Assembly: GCA_017307915.1 (NCBI GenBank)
Contig: JAFKGG010000371.1
Coordinates: forward strand, 1 to 52,871
DNA length: 52,871 bases
From: Burkholderiales bacterium
GTDB lineage: Bacteria > Pseudomonadota > Gammaproteobacteria > Burkholderiales > Burkholderiaceae_E
Reading direction: 5' to 3'
Shown: piece by piece, positions 6,859 to 15,337 of the stretch
Layout of the letters: each line of letters starts with the position of its first letter
How positions within the stretch are numbered: the stretch's first letter is position 1
Made by a program: the position numbers and the translations under genes
Notes under the pieces: generated by a model
The model's database searches: none
Seen by the model: the letters and a program-made list of their open reading frames with translations, nothing else
What the model was told of the DNA's origin: nothing

Positions 6859-8355
6859 ATGTCCCCGCCGCTTCGTCCTTTCCGACCCCCGTTCGCGTCG
6901 CTGTTGTTCGCCATCCTGGCCTTGGTGCTGCCGTTTGCCGGTGCGCCGGCGCAGGCGCAAGGCCAGGCGGTCACCCAGGCTCCACAGCCGCGACCGCCGC
7001 AGCCGCCCTCGCAGCCCTCCGCCGCAGCCGCCCCGCTCGCGCCGGCCCCCGTCACGCCGGTGTTCGAACGCACGCTGCCCAACGGCATGAAGGTCATCGT
7101 CAAGGAAGACCACCGCGCTCCCACCGTCGTGCACCTGGTGCTGTACCGGGTCGGCTCGATCGACGAGGTCAATGGCCGCACCGGCGTGGCGCATGCGCTC
7201 GAACATATGATGTTCAAGGGTACGAAGAAGATCGGCCCGGGCGAGTTCTCGCGCCGCGTCGCCGAGCGCGGCGGCCGCGAGAACGCGTTCACGTCGCGCG
7301 ACTACACCGGCTATTACCAGCAGATCGGCGCGCGGCACTTGAGCGAGATGATGCAGCTCGAGGCCGACCGCATGGTCAATCTGCGCCTCACCGCCGAAGA
7401 GTTCGACAAGGAAATCCGCGTCGTCATGGAAGAGCGCCGCTGGCGCATCGAGGATCGCGCGCAATCGCAGGTCTACGAGCAGTTGATGGCCAGCGCGTTC
7501 GTGACTTCGCCGTACCGCACGCCAACCGCCGGCTGGATGAGCGATCTCGAATCGATGAAGGTCGATGATCTGAAGGACTGGTACCGCGACTGGTACACGC
7601 CGTCGAACGCGGTGCTGGTGGTGGCCGGCGACGTATCGGGCGAAGCGGTATGGCGGCTGGCTGAGCGAACCTACGGCCGCATTCCGGCGCGTGCGCTGCC
7701 GGTGCGCAAGCCGCAGCGCGAGCCCGAGCAGCGCGGCGTGCGCCGCTCGTGGGTCAAGGCGCAGGCCGAGAATCCCTATGTGATCATGGGTTTCAAGGTG
7801 CCCAAGCTGGAAGACGTCGAGCGCGACGTCGAGCCGTATGCGCTCGAAGTGCTGTCGGCCGTGCTCGACGCCGATGAAAACGGCCGGCTCACCCGCGATC
7901 TGGTGCGCGGCACGCGCGTCGCCAACCGCGCCGGCGCCGGTTACGACATGAGCGGCCGCGGCCCGACCTTGTTCATGCTCGACGGCACGCCGGCCGCCGG
8001 GCGCAATACCGAAGAAGTCGAGCGCGCGCTGCGTGACGAGGTGGCGCGCATCGCGCGTGACGGCGTGCGCCCCGAGGAGCTCGAGCGTATCAAGACGCAG
8101 TACGTCGCCTCGCGCATCTACCAGCGCGATTCGGTGATGTCGCAGGCGATGGAGATCGGCGTGCTCGAAGTGATCGGCATGTCGCACCGCGACGCCGACC
8201 GCATTCTCGAACGCATCCGTGCCGTCACTGCCGAGCAGGTGCAGGCCGTGGCGCAGAAATACTTCGGCGATGACGCTCTCACCGTGGTCACACTGCTGCC
8301 GCAGCCGATCAGCAATGACGCGCCGAAGCGGCCGCCGGCCGGCGTGCGGCATTGA
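6859..8355 (+). CDS. M16 family zinc metallopeptidase, catalytic subunit
   Basis: 498 residues. A signal peptide of about 34 residues (hydrophobic SLLFAILALVLPFAGAP, cleavage near AQA-Q) is followed by a Gln/Pro/Ala-rich linker to about residue 66. The M16 domain has the inverted zinc motif HxxEH as HALEH (His112-His116), with the expected downstream Glu in EIRVVMEERRWR, so it should be catalytically active in the periplasm. The C-terminal M16 domain spans the rest. It is followed after 18 bases by a second M16 gene lacking the zinc motif, the standard pairing of active and inactive subunits in bacteria. The protein substrate is unknown. The start ATG lies 36 bases from the divergent ftsY start. 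Confidence 0.92.
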   Translation: MSPPLRPFRPPFASLLFAILALVLPFAGAPAQAQGQAVTQAPQPRPPQPPSQPSAAAAPLAPAPVTPVFERTLPNGMKVIVKEDHRAPTVVHLVLYRVGSIDEVNGRTGVAHALEHMMFKGTKKIGPGEFSRRVAERGGRENAFTSRDYTGYYQQIGARHLSEMMQLEADRMVNLRLTAEEFDKEIRVVMEERRWRIEDRAQSQVYEQLMASAFVTSPYRTPTAGWMSDLESMKVDDLKDWYRDWYTPSNAVLVVAGDVSGEAVWRLAERTYGRIPARALPVRKPQREPEQRGVRRSWVKAQAENPYVIMGFKVPKLEDVERDVEPYALEVLSAVLDADENGRLTRDLVRGTRVANRAGAGYDMSGRGPTLFMLDGTPAAGRNTEEVERALRDEVARIARDGVRPEELERIKTQYVASRIYQRDSVMSQAMEIGVLEVIGMSHRDADRILERIRAVTAEQVQAVAQKYFGDDALTVVTLLPQPISNDAPKRPPAGVRH

Positions 8356-8373
8356 ACCGATCGGGCCTGAGCG

Positions 8374-9891
8374 ATGAAAGTACTCGAATCGATCTCCTTC
8401 CTGCCGGCGCCGCGCTTGCCGCGCTCCGCGCATCGGCCGTCGCCAGTGCTGTCGCTGCTGCGGCGTCGTCTCGCCGATTGGCTGCTGCTGTCGTCGATGT
8501 TGTTCACGATGCTGTATGGCGCGCTGGCGCAGGCCGCGCTGCCGATCGAACACTGGACCACCGCCGGCGGTGCGCGCGTCTATTTCGTGCGTGCCGACGC
8601 GATTCCGATGCTCGACGTCAACATCGATCTCGATGCCGGCGCACGCTTCGATCCGCGCGGCCGCGAAGGGCTGGCCTCGCTGACGCAGGCGATGCTGTCG
8701 CGCGGCACCGACACGCTCGATGAAGCCGCCATCGCCGAAGCCTTCGCGCGCATCGGCGCGCAGCGCGGCGGCGGCGTCGGCGATGACCGCACCAGCCTGA
8801 GCCTGCGCACGCTGACCAGCGAGGCCGAGCTGCGGCAGGCCGTCTCGCTGCTGACGGCGATCATCGCGCGCCCGTCGTTTCCGGCCAACGTGCTGGCGCG
8901 CGAAAAAGAGCGCGTCACGCAGGCGATCCGCGAATCCGAATCCAAGCCCGAGACGATCGTGCAGCGCACCTTCGGACGCTTGCTGTATCCGCAGCATCCG
9001 TATGGCGACTACAACACCGTCGAGTCGATCAACGCGATCAGCCGCGACGACCTGGTGGCATTTCACAAGTCGTTCTACGGTGCGCGCCGCGCGGTGGTGT
9101 CGATGATCGGCGCGATCACGCGCCAGCAGGCCGAGGCGATCGCCGAGCAGCTCACTGCCGGGCTGCCGCCCGGCGACGGGCCGACCTCGGTGGCGCCGGT
9201 CGAGCGCCTGACGCGCGGCATCGAGCAGCGCATCGACCATCCGGCCACGCAAAGCCACATCCTGATCGGGCAGCCCGCGATTGCGCGCGGCGATGCCGAT
9301 TTCTTCCCGTTGTTCGTCGGCAACTACGTGCTGGGCGGTGGCGGCTTCGTCTCGCGGCTGTACAACGAAGTGCGCGAGAAACGCGGGCTGGCCTACAGCG
9401 TGTATTCGTATTTCGCGCCGCAGCTGCAGCCCGGCCCGTTCACGGTCGGCCTGCAGACGCAGAAGGAACAGACCGACGTCGCGCTCGGCGTGGTGCGCGA
9501 AACGCTGACCACCTTCCTGCGCAACGGCCCGACCGCTGCCGAGCTGCGCGCCGCCAAGGACAACCTGATCGGCGGTTTTCCGCTGCGCATCGACTCGAAC
9601 CGCAAGATCCTCGACCATCTGTCGCTGATCGGTTTCTATCGCCTGCCGCTCGACTATCTCGACCGCTGGACCGAGCGCGTCGAGGCGGTGACGCTCGAAC
9701 AGGTACGCGCGGCGTTCGCGCGGCACGTGCAGCTCGATACGATGGTGACGGTGGTGGTCGGTGCCGGCACGCCGGGCAGCGCCCCGGCCGGTGCAGGCGG
9801 CGCACCCGCCGCGCCGGGCGCAGCCGCCGGCGGTCGCGTGCAGGCCGGCACCGATGCCGCGCCGAGCCGTTCGTCTGCAGGCGCGCGTTGA
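8374..9891 (+). CDS. M16 family peptidase-like protein, non-catalytic partner
   Basis: 505 residues. After a long, basic leader a hydrophobic segment near residues 35-55 (DWLLLSSMLFTMLYGALAQAA) looks like a signal peptide or anchor. At the place where the catalytic partner has HALEH this protein has GLASLTQAML, so the zinc ligands are missing. The C-terminal M16 domain is well kept, including GGGGFVSRLYNEVREKRGLA with the Arg/Tyr region that contributes to substrate binding in M16 heterodimers. It should therefore complete the active site of the preceding gene product. The C-terminus ends in a Gly/Ala-rich tail. Its TGA overlaps the TTG start of rsmD, so the operon continues into rsmD and coaD. 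Confidence 0.9.
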   Translation: MKVLESISFLPAPRLPRSAHRPSPVLSLLRRRLADWLLLSSMLFTMLYGALAQAALPIEHWTTAGGARVYFVRADAIPMLDVNIDLDAGARFDPRGREGLASLTQAMLSRGTDTLDEAAIAEAFARIGAQRGGGVGDDRTSLSLRTLTSEAELRQAVSLLTAIIARPSFPANVLAREKERVTQAIRESESKPETIVQRTFGRLLYPQHPYGDYNTVESINAISRDDLVAFHKSFYGARRAVVSMIGAITRQQAEAIAEQLTAGLPPGDGPTSVAPVERLTRGIEQRIDHPATQSHILIGQPAIARGDADFFPLFVGNYVLGGGGFVSRLYNEVREKRGLAYSVYSYFAPQLQPGPFTVGLQTQKEQTDVALGVVRETLTTFLRNGPTAAELRAAKDNLIGGFPLRIDSNRKILDHLSLIGFYRLPLDYLDRWTERVEAVTLEQVRAAFARHVQLDTMVTVVVGAGTPGSAPAGAGGAPAAPGAAAGGRVQAGTDAAPSRSSAGAR

Positions 9892-10585
9892 GCCGCTCCA
9901 CACGAACCAAAGCCGGCGAGGCCGGCCCCGGTCGAAACGCGGCAGCCGGCGCTCGATCATCCGGCCGCGCAGCCGCTCCCGGCCGCGCAGTCACCCCTGG
10001 CCGCGCAGCCCCGGGCGCCGCCCATCGCGTCCGCATCATCGGCGGCGACTGGAAACGCACGCCGCTCGACGTGCCCGACGTGCCCGGCCTGCGGCCCACC
10101 CCCGACCGCGTGCGCGAGACGCTGTTCAACTGGCTGGGCCAGCGCCTGGACGGCTGGCGCTGCCTGGATGCCTTCGCCGGCACCGGCGCGCTCGGCTTCG
10201 AAGCGGCTTCGCGCGGCGCCGCGCGCGTGGTGATGATCGAAAACGACCGGCGTGCCCAGGCGGCGATCGCACGCAGCATCGAGCGGCTAGGTGCGGGCGA
10301 CCGCATGCGGCTGCTGGGCGGCGATCTGTTCGAGCTGTTGCCGCGGCTGCAGACCGAGGGCGAGCAATTCGACCTGCTGCTGCTCGACCCGCCGTTCGGC
10401 CAGGGTCTGCCGGCGGCTGCGCTGCCGCGCTTGGTGCCGCTGCTGGTGCCTGACGCGCTGATCTACGTCGAGGCCGAGGCGCCATTTTCGCCGCCAGCAG
10501 GGTTTTTGATGCTGCGCGCCGATCGTGCCGGGCAGGTCCATTATCATTTGTTGCGCCGCGATGACAGCGCGGAACAGGAGCCGAC

Positions 10586-10589
<4 letters not shown>
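9888..10589 (+). CDS. rsmD: 16S rRNA (guanine-N2)-methyltransferase RsmD
   Basis: 233 residues. The RsmD core starts with [13 protein letters not shown], followed by [15 protein letters not shown], the SAM-binding [17 protein letters not shown] and the catalytic LLLLDPPFG near residue 165. The enzyme methylates G966 of 16S rRNA. The frame begins with a TTG that overlaps the preceding stop as TTGA, and no ATG or GTG lies before the core. This gives an unusual N-terminal extension of about 45 residues made almost only of Ala, Gly, Arg, Pro, Ser and Thr. The true start could be a later rare codon. The end overlaps the coaD start by four bases (ATGA), so the two are coupled. Confidence 0.9.
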
Positions 10590-11477
<888 letters not shown>

Positions 11478-11527
11478 ACTGCGCGGCCTGATGGCGTCAT
11501 CCTGCTGTCATCGACGGCGCGCACGAT

Positions 11528-11532
11528 GGAGG
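11528..11532 (+). promoter_or_regulatory. Ribosome binding site deciding the sixA start
   Basis: GGAGG lies eight bases before the ATG at 11541. It falls inside the alternative reading from the in-frame ATG at 11526, so translation should begin at 11541. Confidence 0.75.
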
Positions 11533-11540
11533 TTCAATCG

Positions 11541-12026
11541 ATGAACGATATGGACCTGATCCTGTGGCGTCACGCTGACGCCGGCGATTCCACCAGCGAC
11601 GCTGCCGCCGATTTCCAGCGGCGGCTCACCGATCGCGGCCGCAAGCAGGCCGAACGCGTCGGCCGCTGGTTGCAAGGGCGTCTGCCCGAACGCTACGTGC
11701 TGATCGCCAGCCCGGCGCCGCGGGCCGCCGAAACGGCCGCTGCGCTCGGCGGCAAGCTGCGTACCGACGTACGTCTGGCGCCCGGCGCCGACGTCGCCGA
11801 CTACCTGGCGGCGCTGAACTGGCCCGAGGGGCCCGAAGCCCGCACGCGCCACATCGTGCTGGTCGGCCATCAGCCCACCTTGGGTCGGCTAGCGAGCCTG
11901 CTGCTGGCCGGCAGTGAAGCCGACTGGAGCATCAAGAAGGGCGCCGTCTGGTGGCTGTCGACGCGCGAGCGCGAGGGGCAGGAACAAGTCGTGCTGCGCG
12001 CTGCGATCGCACCCGATCTGGCCTGA
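11541..12026 (+). CDS. sixA: Phosphohistidine phosphatase SixA
   Basis: 161 residues. The histidine-phosphatase signature appears as LILWRHADAG at the N-terminus (RHA rather than RHG, as usual for SixA), with the second catalytic His in VLVGHQPTLGRLASLLL. Family members remove phosphate from phosphohistidine, for example on HPt domains or the nitrogen phosphotransferase proteins. The start at 11541 has an ideal ribosome binding site; the ATG five codons earlier overlaps that site. A terminator follows at 12124-12160. The gene stands alone after the ferredoxin with a 63-base gap. Confidence 0.9.
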   Translation: MNDMDLILWRHADAGDSTSDAAADFQRRLTDRGRKQAERVGRWLQGRLPERYVLIASPAPRAAETAAALGGKLRTDVRLAPGADVADYLAALNWPEGPEARTRHIVLVGHQPTLGRLASLLLAGSEADWSIKKGAVWWLSTREREGQEQVVLRAAIAPDLA

Positions 12027-12123
12027 TGGGCAGACGGTAGCGGTTTACCGGCCGCGCGCAGGCGGTCGAGCGCCTGCCATTCTCTTCCTCCTCCAACAAA
12101 CGTTCTCCCGGGTTCATCGTCTT

Positions 12124-12160
12124 ACGGCCGGCGGCGGCTCCACCCGCTCCGGCCGTTTTT
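12124..12160 (+). terminator. Intrinsic terminator downstream of sixA
   Basis: ACGGCCGG pairs with CCGGCCGT around a 17-base loop and is followed by TTTT. It ends the housekeeping transcript just before the porin promoter region. Flanking GTCTTAC (12120-12126) and GTAAGAC (12168-12174) could form a larger competing fold. Confidence 0.75.
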
Positions 12161-12165
12161 ATCGT

Positions 12166-12199
12166 CTGTAAGACGAACGTCATAGGCGTTCTCTAGGCT
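12166..12199 (+). promoter_or_regulatory. Candidate Pho box and -10 element of the porin gene
   Basis: CTGTAAG-ACGA-ACGTCAT (12166-12183) gives two 7-base PhoB half-sites with 11-base periodicity (5 of 7 matches each to CTGTCAT). After exactly ten bases comes TAGGCT (12194-12199). This is the geometry of the E. coli phoA promoter. The predicted transcript start is about 50 bases before the porin ATG. Confidence 0.6.
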
Positions 12200-12258
12200 G
12201 CACGCTGCACGCAAACAAACAGCTCCTTCACCGTGCCAACCTCTGGGATCGCAAGAAC

Positions 12259-13263
12259 ATGAAAGTTCGCAACATCAAGACATCCGCCTGCTGCATTCTT
12301 GCCGCAACCTGCGCGGCGGTCGCCGCACAATCCGCCTTCGCTCAGACCAATGTCCAGCTCTACGGCCGCCTCGATACGAGTATCGATCTGATGGACAACG
12401 GCGCAAACTCGCGCACCGCCGTGTCGAGCAATTCATCGCGATGGGGATTGCGCGGCACCGAGGATCTCGGCGGTGGCATGCGCGCTTTGTTCAACCTCGA
12501 ATCGGGTTTCTCCTCGGATAGCGGCGCGAGCAACGGTGCCTTCGATCGTCGTTCGGTGGTCGGTATTTCGGGCGGTTTCGGCCAGGTCGTGCTGGGGCGC
12601 GAATACACGCCGTTCTACACGCTGATCACCCGGCACTTCGATCCGTTCGGCAACGCTGGCGCAGGCGCCTCGGGCGACGTCCTGCCGTTTCGCTCGCGCG
12701 AAAGCAACTCGGTCATGTACAGCTTGCCCAAGCTGTCGGGCTTCTCGGGCTCGCTGATGTACACGGCCGACGAAACCGATACTGGTCCTGCGGTGAACCG
12801 TGCCGTCGGCGCGGGGTTTGACTGGAGCGGCAACGGCTTCGGCCTGGGGCTGGGCTACCACGACCGCAAGGCGAGCGCCACGGCCGATCGTCGCGATCTG
12901 CTGTTGGCCGGTTCCTACAAATTCTCCGGTTGGCAGATCGGTGCCCAGTATTCGCGCTACGAAGCCTCCGACGATAGCTTCGACCAGCGCAGTTGGGGTC
13001 TGTCGGCGCGCACCAAACTCGGCTCCGGTGAAGTGCTGCTTTCATACATCGATCTGGACGACAAGAGAGTGCAAGACGGCGGCGCGCGCAAGCTGTCGAT
13101 CGGCTACTACTACGCGCTTTCCAAGCGCACGACGGTGTACACGGTGCTGGCGTATATCGACAACGATGGTCGCGGCAAATTCGCCGTCGGTCCCGACAAA
13201 CAGGTCGTCGCGGCGGGTGACAGCGCTCGCAATCTGCAGATCGGCATCCGCCACAACTTCTGA
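12259..13263 (+). CDS. Outer-membrane porin, Burkholderia/Neisseria type
   Basis: 334 residues with a signal peptide ending at AQSAFA-Q and a mature N-terminus NVQLYGRLDTSIDL typical of general trimeric 16-strand porins (Gram-negative porin family of betaproteobacteria). Other family marks are SSRWGLRGTEDLGGGMRALF, VVLGREYTPFY (start of the constriction loop region) and a final beta-strand ending in IGIRHNF, the C-terminal Phe signal for outer-membrane insertion. It allows diffusion of small solutes. A Pho-box-like promoter suggests induction under phosphate limitation and perhaps anion preference, but selectivity cannot be read from sequence. It is monocistronic and convergent with the ligD-type gene. 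Confidence 0.93.
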   Translation: MKVRNIKTSACCILAATCAAVAAQSAFAQTNVQLYGRLDTSIDLMDNGANSRTAVSSNSSRWGLRGTEDLGGGMRALFNLESGFSSDSGASNGAFDRRSVVGISGGFGQVVLGREYTPFYTLITRHFDPFGNAGAGASGDVLPFRSRESNSVMYSLPKLSGFSGSLMYTADETDTGPAVNRAVGAGFDWSGNGFGLGLGYHDRKASATADRRDLLLAGSYKFSGWQIGAQYSRYEASDDSFDQRSWGLSARTKLGSGEVLLSYIDLDDKRVQDGGARKLSIGYYYALSKRTTVYTVLAYIDNDGRGKFAVGPDKQVVAAGDSARNLQIGIRHNF

Positions 13264-13276
13264 AGCTTCGAGGAAG

Positions 13277-13307
13277 GCGGCGACGATTCGGCACGCCGAA
13301 TCGCCGC
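13277..13307. terminator. Strong hairpin between convergent porin and ligD genes
   Basis: GATTCGGC and GCCGAATC (13285-13302) form a perfect eight-pair stem, extended by GCGGC with GCCGC after a small bulge. There is no T-run on either strand, so it is at best a hairpin-only, bidirectional terminator or mRNA 3'-end stabiliser. Confidence 0.45.
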
Positions 13308-14386
13308 TAGGCCGGCGGTTCGAACCCCAGAGCGCGAAACGCCCGCGTCAGCCCTTGGCGCGAGCGCCTATAGCCAGCCCACGCCTGGCGTGCCGCATCG
13401 AGATGTCGATGCGCATCGGCGATGCTCCAGTGCGCGCTGTTCGGCAGCTCGTCGAGCTCATCCCAGCCGAGCGGCATCGATACCGGCAGCCCAGCGCGGG
13501 CGCGCGCCGAAAACGCCGCCACTGTGGTGGCGCCGCGGCCGTTGCGCAGATAGTCGGCGAAGATGCGGCCGACCCGGTTGCGCGGCCCGCTCTTGGCCAC
13601 GAAGCATTGCGGCAGCGTCTGCGCCAGGTGATTGACCGCCGCCTGCGAGAACGCCTTGACCGTGTCCCAGTCGTACTTCGCAGCGATCGGCACCACCACG
13701 TGCAGGCCGCGGCTGCCGCTGGTCTTCAGGAACGCGGTCAGCGACAGGTCGGTCAGCAGCGCCTGGGTGGAGCGCGCTGCTTCGAGCATCATCGGCCAGG
13801 CCACGCCCTCGCCTGGGTCCAGGTCGAACACGATGCGGTCGGGCCGTTCGCCGCGCGCGTTCGAGGTATGGAACTCGATCGCGTTCATCTGCACCGCCTC
13901 GATGATCGCGCGCACGCTGCCGATTGCCAGCATCGGCGGATCACCGGTGCTCTCGCGCAGCGCCGGCGAGGCCAGCGGATGCTTCTGGAAGAAGCGTTCG
14001 CCGTTCAGGCCGTCGGGTGCGCGTACCAACGCCACCGGGCGATCGCGCAATTGCGTGAGCAGCAGCTCGGCGATGCTTTCGTAGTAGAGCGCCAGGTCGA
14101 GCTTGGTGATGCCGTTGGCCGGGTCGATCAGCCGGTCCGGATGGGTGATGCGCACGCCGCTGACGGTGGCGGCGCGGCGCGGTGGGCGGCGTCGAGCGAT
14201 GCTGCCCGCGTTGCCATTCGCAGCCTTGCCCGGCTCGTCGTTCGTGGCCATGTTCTCGCGCTTGTCTGCGATTTCGTCGTCGATATGCGGCTTTGGTGAT
14301 TCGCGCACGATGGTGCGCGGCGGCTTGGCGTTGCGCAAGCCCTGCAGCGCGCCTGGCGCACCCGGTCGTCGTGCATCCGTCGTCAT
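13307..14386 (-). CDS. Stand-alone LigD polymerase (primase-like) domain protein
   Basis: 359 residues. From about residue 75 on it is a complete LigD-type polymerase domain: VRITHPDRLIDPANGITK, LVRAPDGLNGERFFQKH, the metal-binding FDLDPGEGVAW and TSGSRGLHVVVP. In proteobacterial end joining this domain is normally the C-terminal part of a protein of 800-900 residues that also contains a DNA ligase and a phosphoesterase. Neither domain precedes it here: the gene begins 130 bases from the divergent olsB gene. The first 75 residues are charged, low-complexity sequence, possibly the remnant of the interdomain linker. It could add nucleotides at broken ends with ligase and Ku encoded elsewhere. 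The ATG at 14386 follows AGAGGA; a TTG at 14416 is less likely. Confidence 0.85.
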   Translation of the reverse strand: MTTDARRPGAPGALQGLRNAKPPRTIVRESPKPHIDDEIADKRENMATNDEPGKAANGNAGSIARRRPPRRAATVSGVRITHPDRLIDPANGITKLDLALYYESIAELLLTQLRDRPVALVRAPDGLNGERFFQKHPLASPALRESTGDPPMLAIGSVRAIIEAVQMNAIEFHTSNARGERPDRIVFDLDPGEGVAWPMMLEAARSTQALLTDLSLTAFLKTSGSRGLHVVVPIAAKYDWDTVKAFSQAAVNHLAQTLPQCFVAKSGPRNRVGRIFADYLRNGRGATTVAAFSARARAGLPVSMPLGWDELDELPNSAHWSIADAHRHLDAARQAWAGYRRSRQGLTRAFRALGFEPPA

Positions 14387-14441
14387 GTCGTCATCGTCCT
14401 CTGGCGCAGGCCGCAAGCGGCATGCCTGCCGCGTCGTGCAA

Positions 14442-14459
14442 GTTTCATCTGTCCGTCAC
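14442..14459 (+). promoter_or_regulatory. Candidate Pho box upstream of olsB
   Basis: GTTTCAT-CTGT-CCGTCAC contains two half-sites with 5 and 6 matches to CTGTCAT/C at the correct 11-base period. No good -10 hexamer follows at ten or eleven bases (AACCGC), so the promoter is weaker evidence than the box itself. Confidence 0.45.
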
Positions 14460-14515
14460 GGCCCCGACAAACCGCTGCGGCAAGGTTTCAGGCATCGCCA
14501 CAGACGGAGATATCG

Positions 14516-15256
14516 ATGGCATCAGCCCTGATCCGGGCGGGAAATCTGGAAGTGACGCTGGCCTGCGACGCCGATGACGTCGGGCGGGCGCAGCGCCTGC
14601 GCTACCGCGTGTTCGCCGAAGAACTGGGCGCGGCGATCGGCTCGGCCGATGGCCTGGACCGCGACATCTTCGATCCGTATTGCCAGCACCTGATCGCACG
14701 CGACCTCGACACCGGCGAGGTGGTCGGCACCTATCGACTGCTGTCGGCCGAGCAGGCCGGGCGGGTGGGCTGCCTGTACAGCGACGGCGAATTCTGGTTG
14801 ACCCGGCTCGATTCGCTGCGTACGCGGATGGTCGAGCTCGGCCGCTCCTGCGTGCATCCGGCGTATCGCAAGGGGCCGGTCATCATGCTGCTGTGGTCGG
14901 GCCTGGGGACGCTGCTGGCCGGCAGCGCCCACCGCTACCTGATCGGCTGCGTCAGCGTGCCGATCACCGATGGCGGCCATTACGCGGCCAGCCTGTACCG
15001 GCGGCTGGCCGACCAGCACCTGACCGACGAAACGCTGCGCGTCTGGCCGCGGCGGCGCCTCGACCTGGACCGGCTCGACCATCATCTCGACGTGCTGCCG
15101 CCGCCGCTGGTCAAGGGATATCTGCGCGCCGGTGCCAAGCTGCTCGGCGAGCCGCACCTGGATACGGAGTTCGGCTGCGCCGACTTTCCGATGATGCTCG
15201 ATCTGGCCGGCCTGCATGACCGCTACCAGCGCCGCTTCACCGTGGCCGGCGCGTGA
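14516..15256 (+). CDS. olsB: OlsB-like ornithine N-alpha-acyltransferase
   Basis: 246 residues. The GNAT-like fold of OlsB is recognisable by RLRYRVFAEELGA, FDPYCQHLIARD, GTYRLL and the central ELGRSCVHPAYRKG. OlsB makes lyso-ornithine lipid from ornithine and 3-hydroxyacyl-ACP; with OlsA this yields ornithine lipids, phosphorus-free membrane lipids that replace phospholipids under phosphate limitation. OlsA is not in the window. A Pho-box-like sequence lies about 60 bases upstream, fitting that role. GGAGA lies five bases before the ATG. Related proteins are annotated as hemolysin-like or generic acyltransferases, so the ornithine substrate is a family inference. Confidence 0.8.
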   Translation: MASALIRAGNLEVTLACDADDVGRAQRLRYRVFAEELGAAIGSADGLDRDIFDPYCQHLIARDLDTGEVVGTYRLLSAEQAGRVGCLYSDGEFWLTRLDSLRTRMVELGRSCVHPAYRKGPVIMLLWSGLGTLLAGSAHRYLIGCVSVPITDGGHYAASLYRRLADQHLTDETLRVWPRRRLDLDRLDHHLDVLPPPLVKGYLRAGAKLLGEPHLDTEFGCADFPMMLDLAGLHDRYQRRFTVAGA

Positions 15257-15337
15257 GGCTGGCTGCGGTCGAGATGCGGGGCCGCATGGGGTGACCGCGT
15301 GCCGGCGCGTGAAGCCGCGCCTGCCGGGCCTGCGCGT

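Noticed and set aside
6823-9960. Open frame extending ftsY upstream to about 1450 residues on the minus strand
   Set aside because: The extension is antisense to two clear M16 peptidase genes and lacks any domain; FtsY starts naturally with MFGFLRRKK at 6822.
14387-14416. TTG start of the LigD-type gene ten codons upstream
   Set aside because: The ATG at 14386 has AGAGGA at a good distance, whereas the TTG has none and adds only an acidic run.
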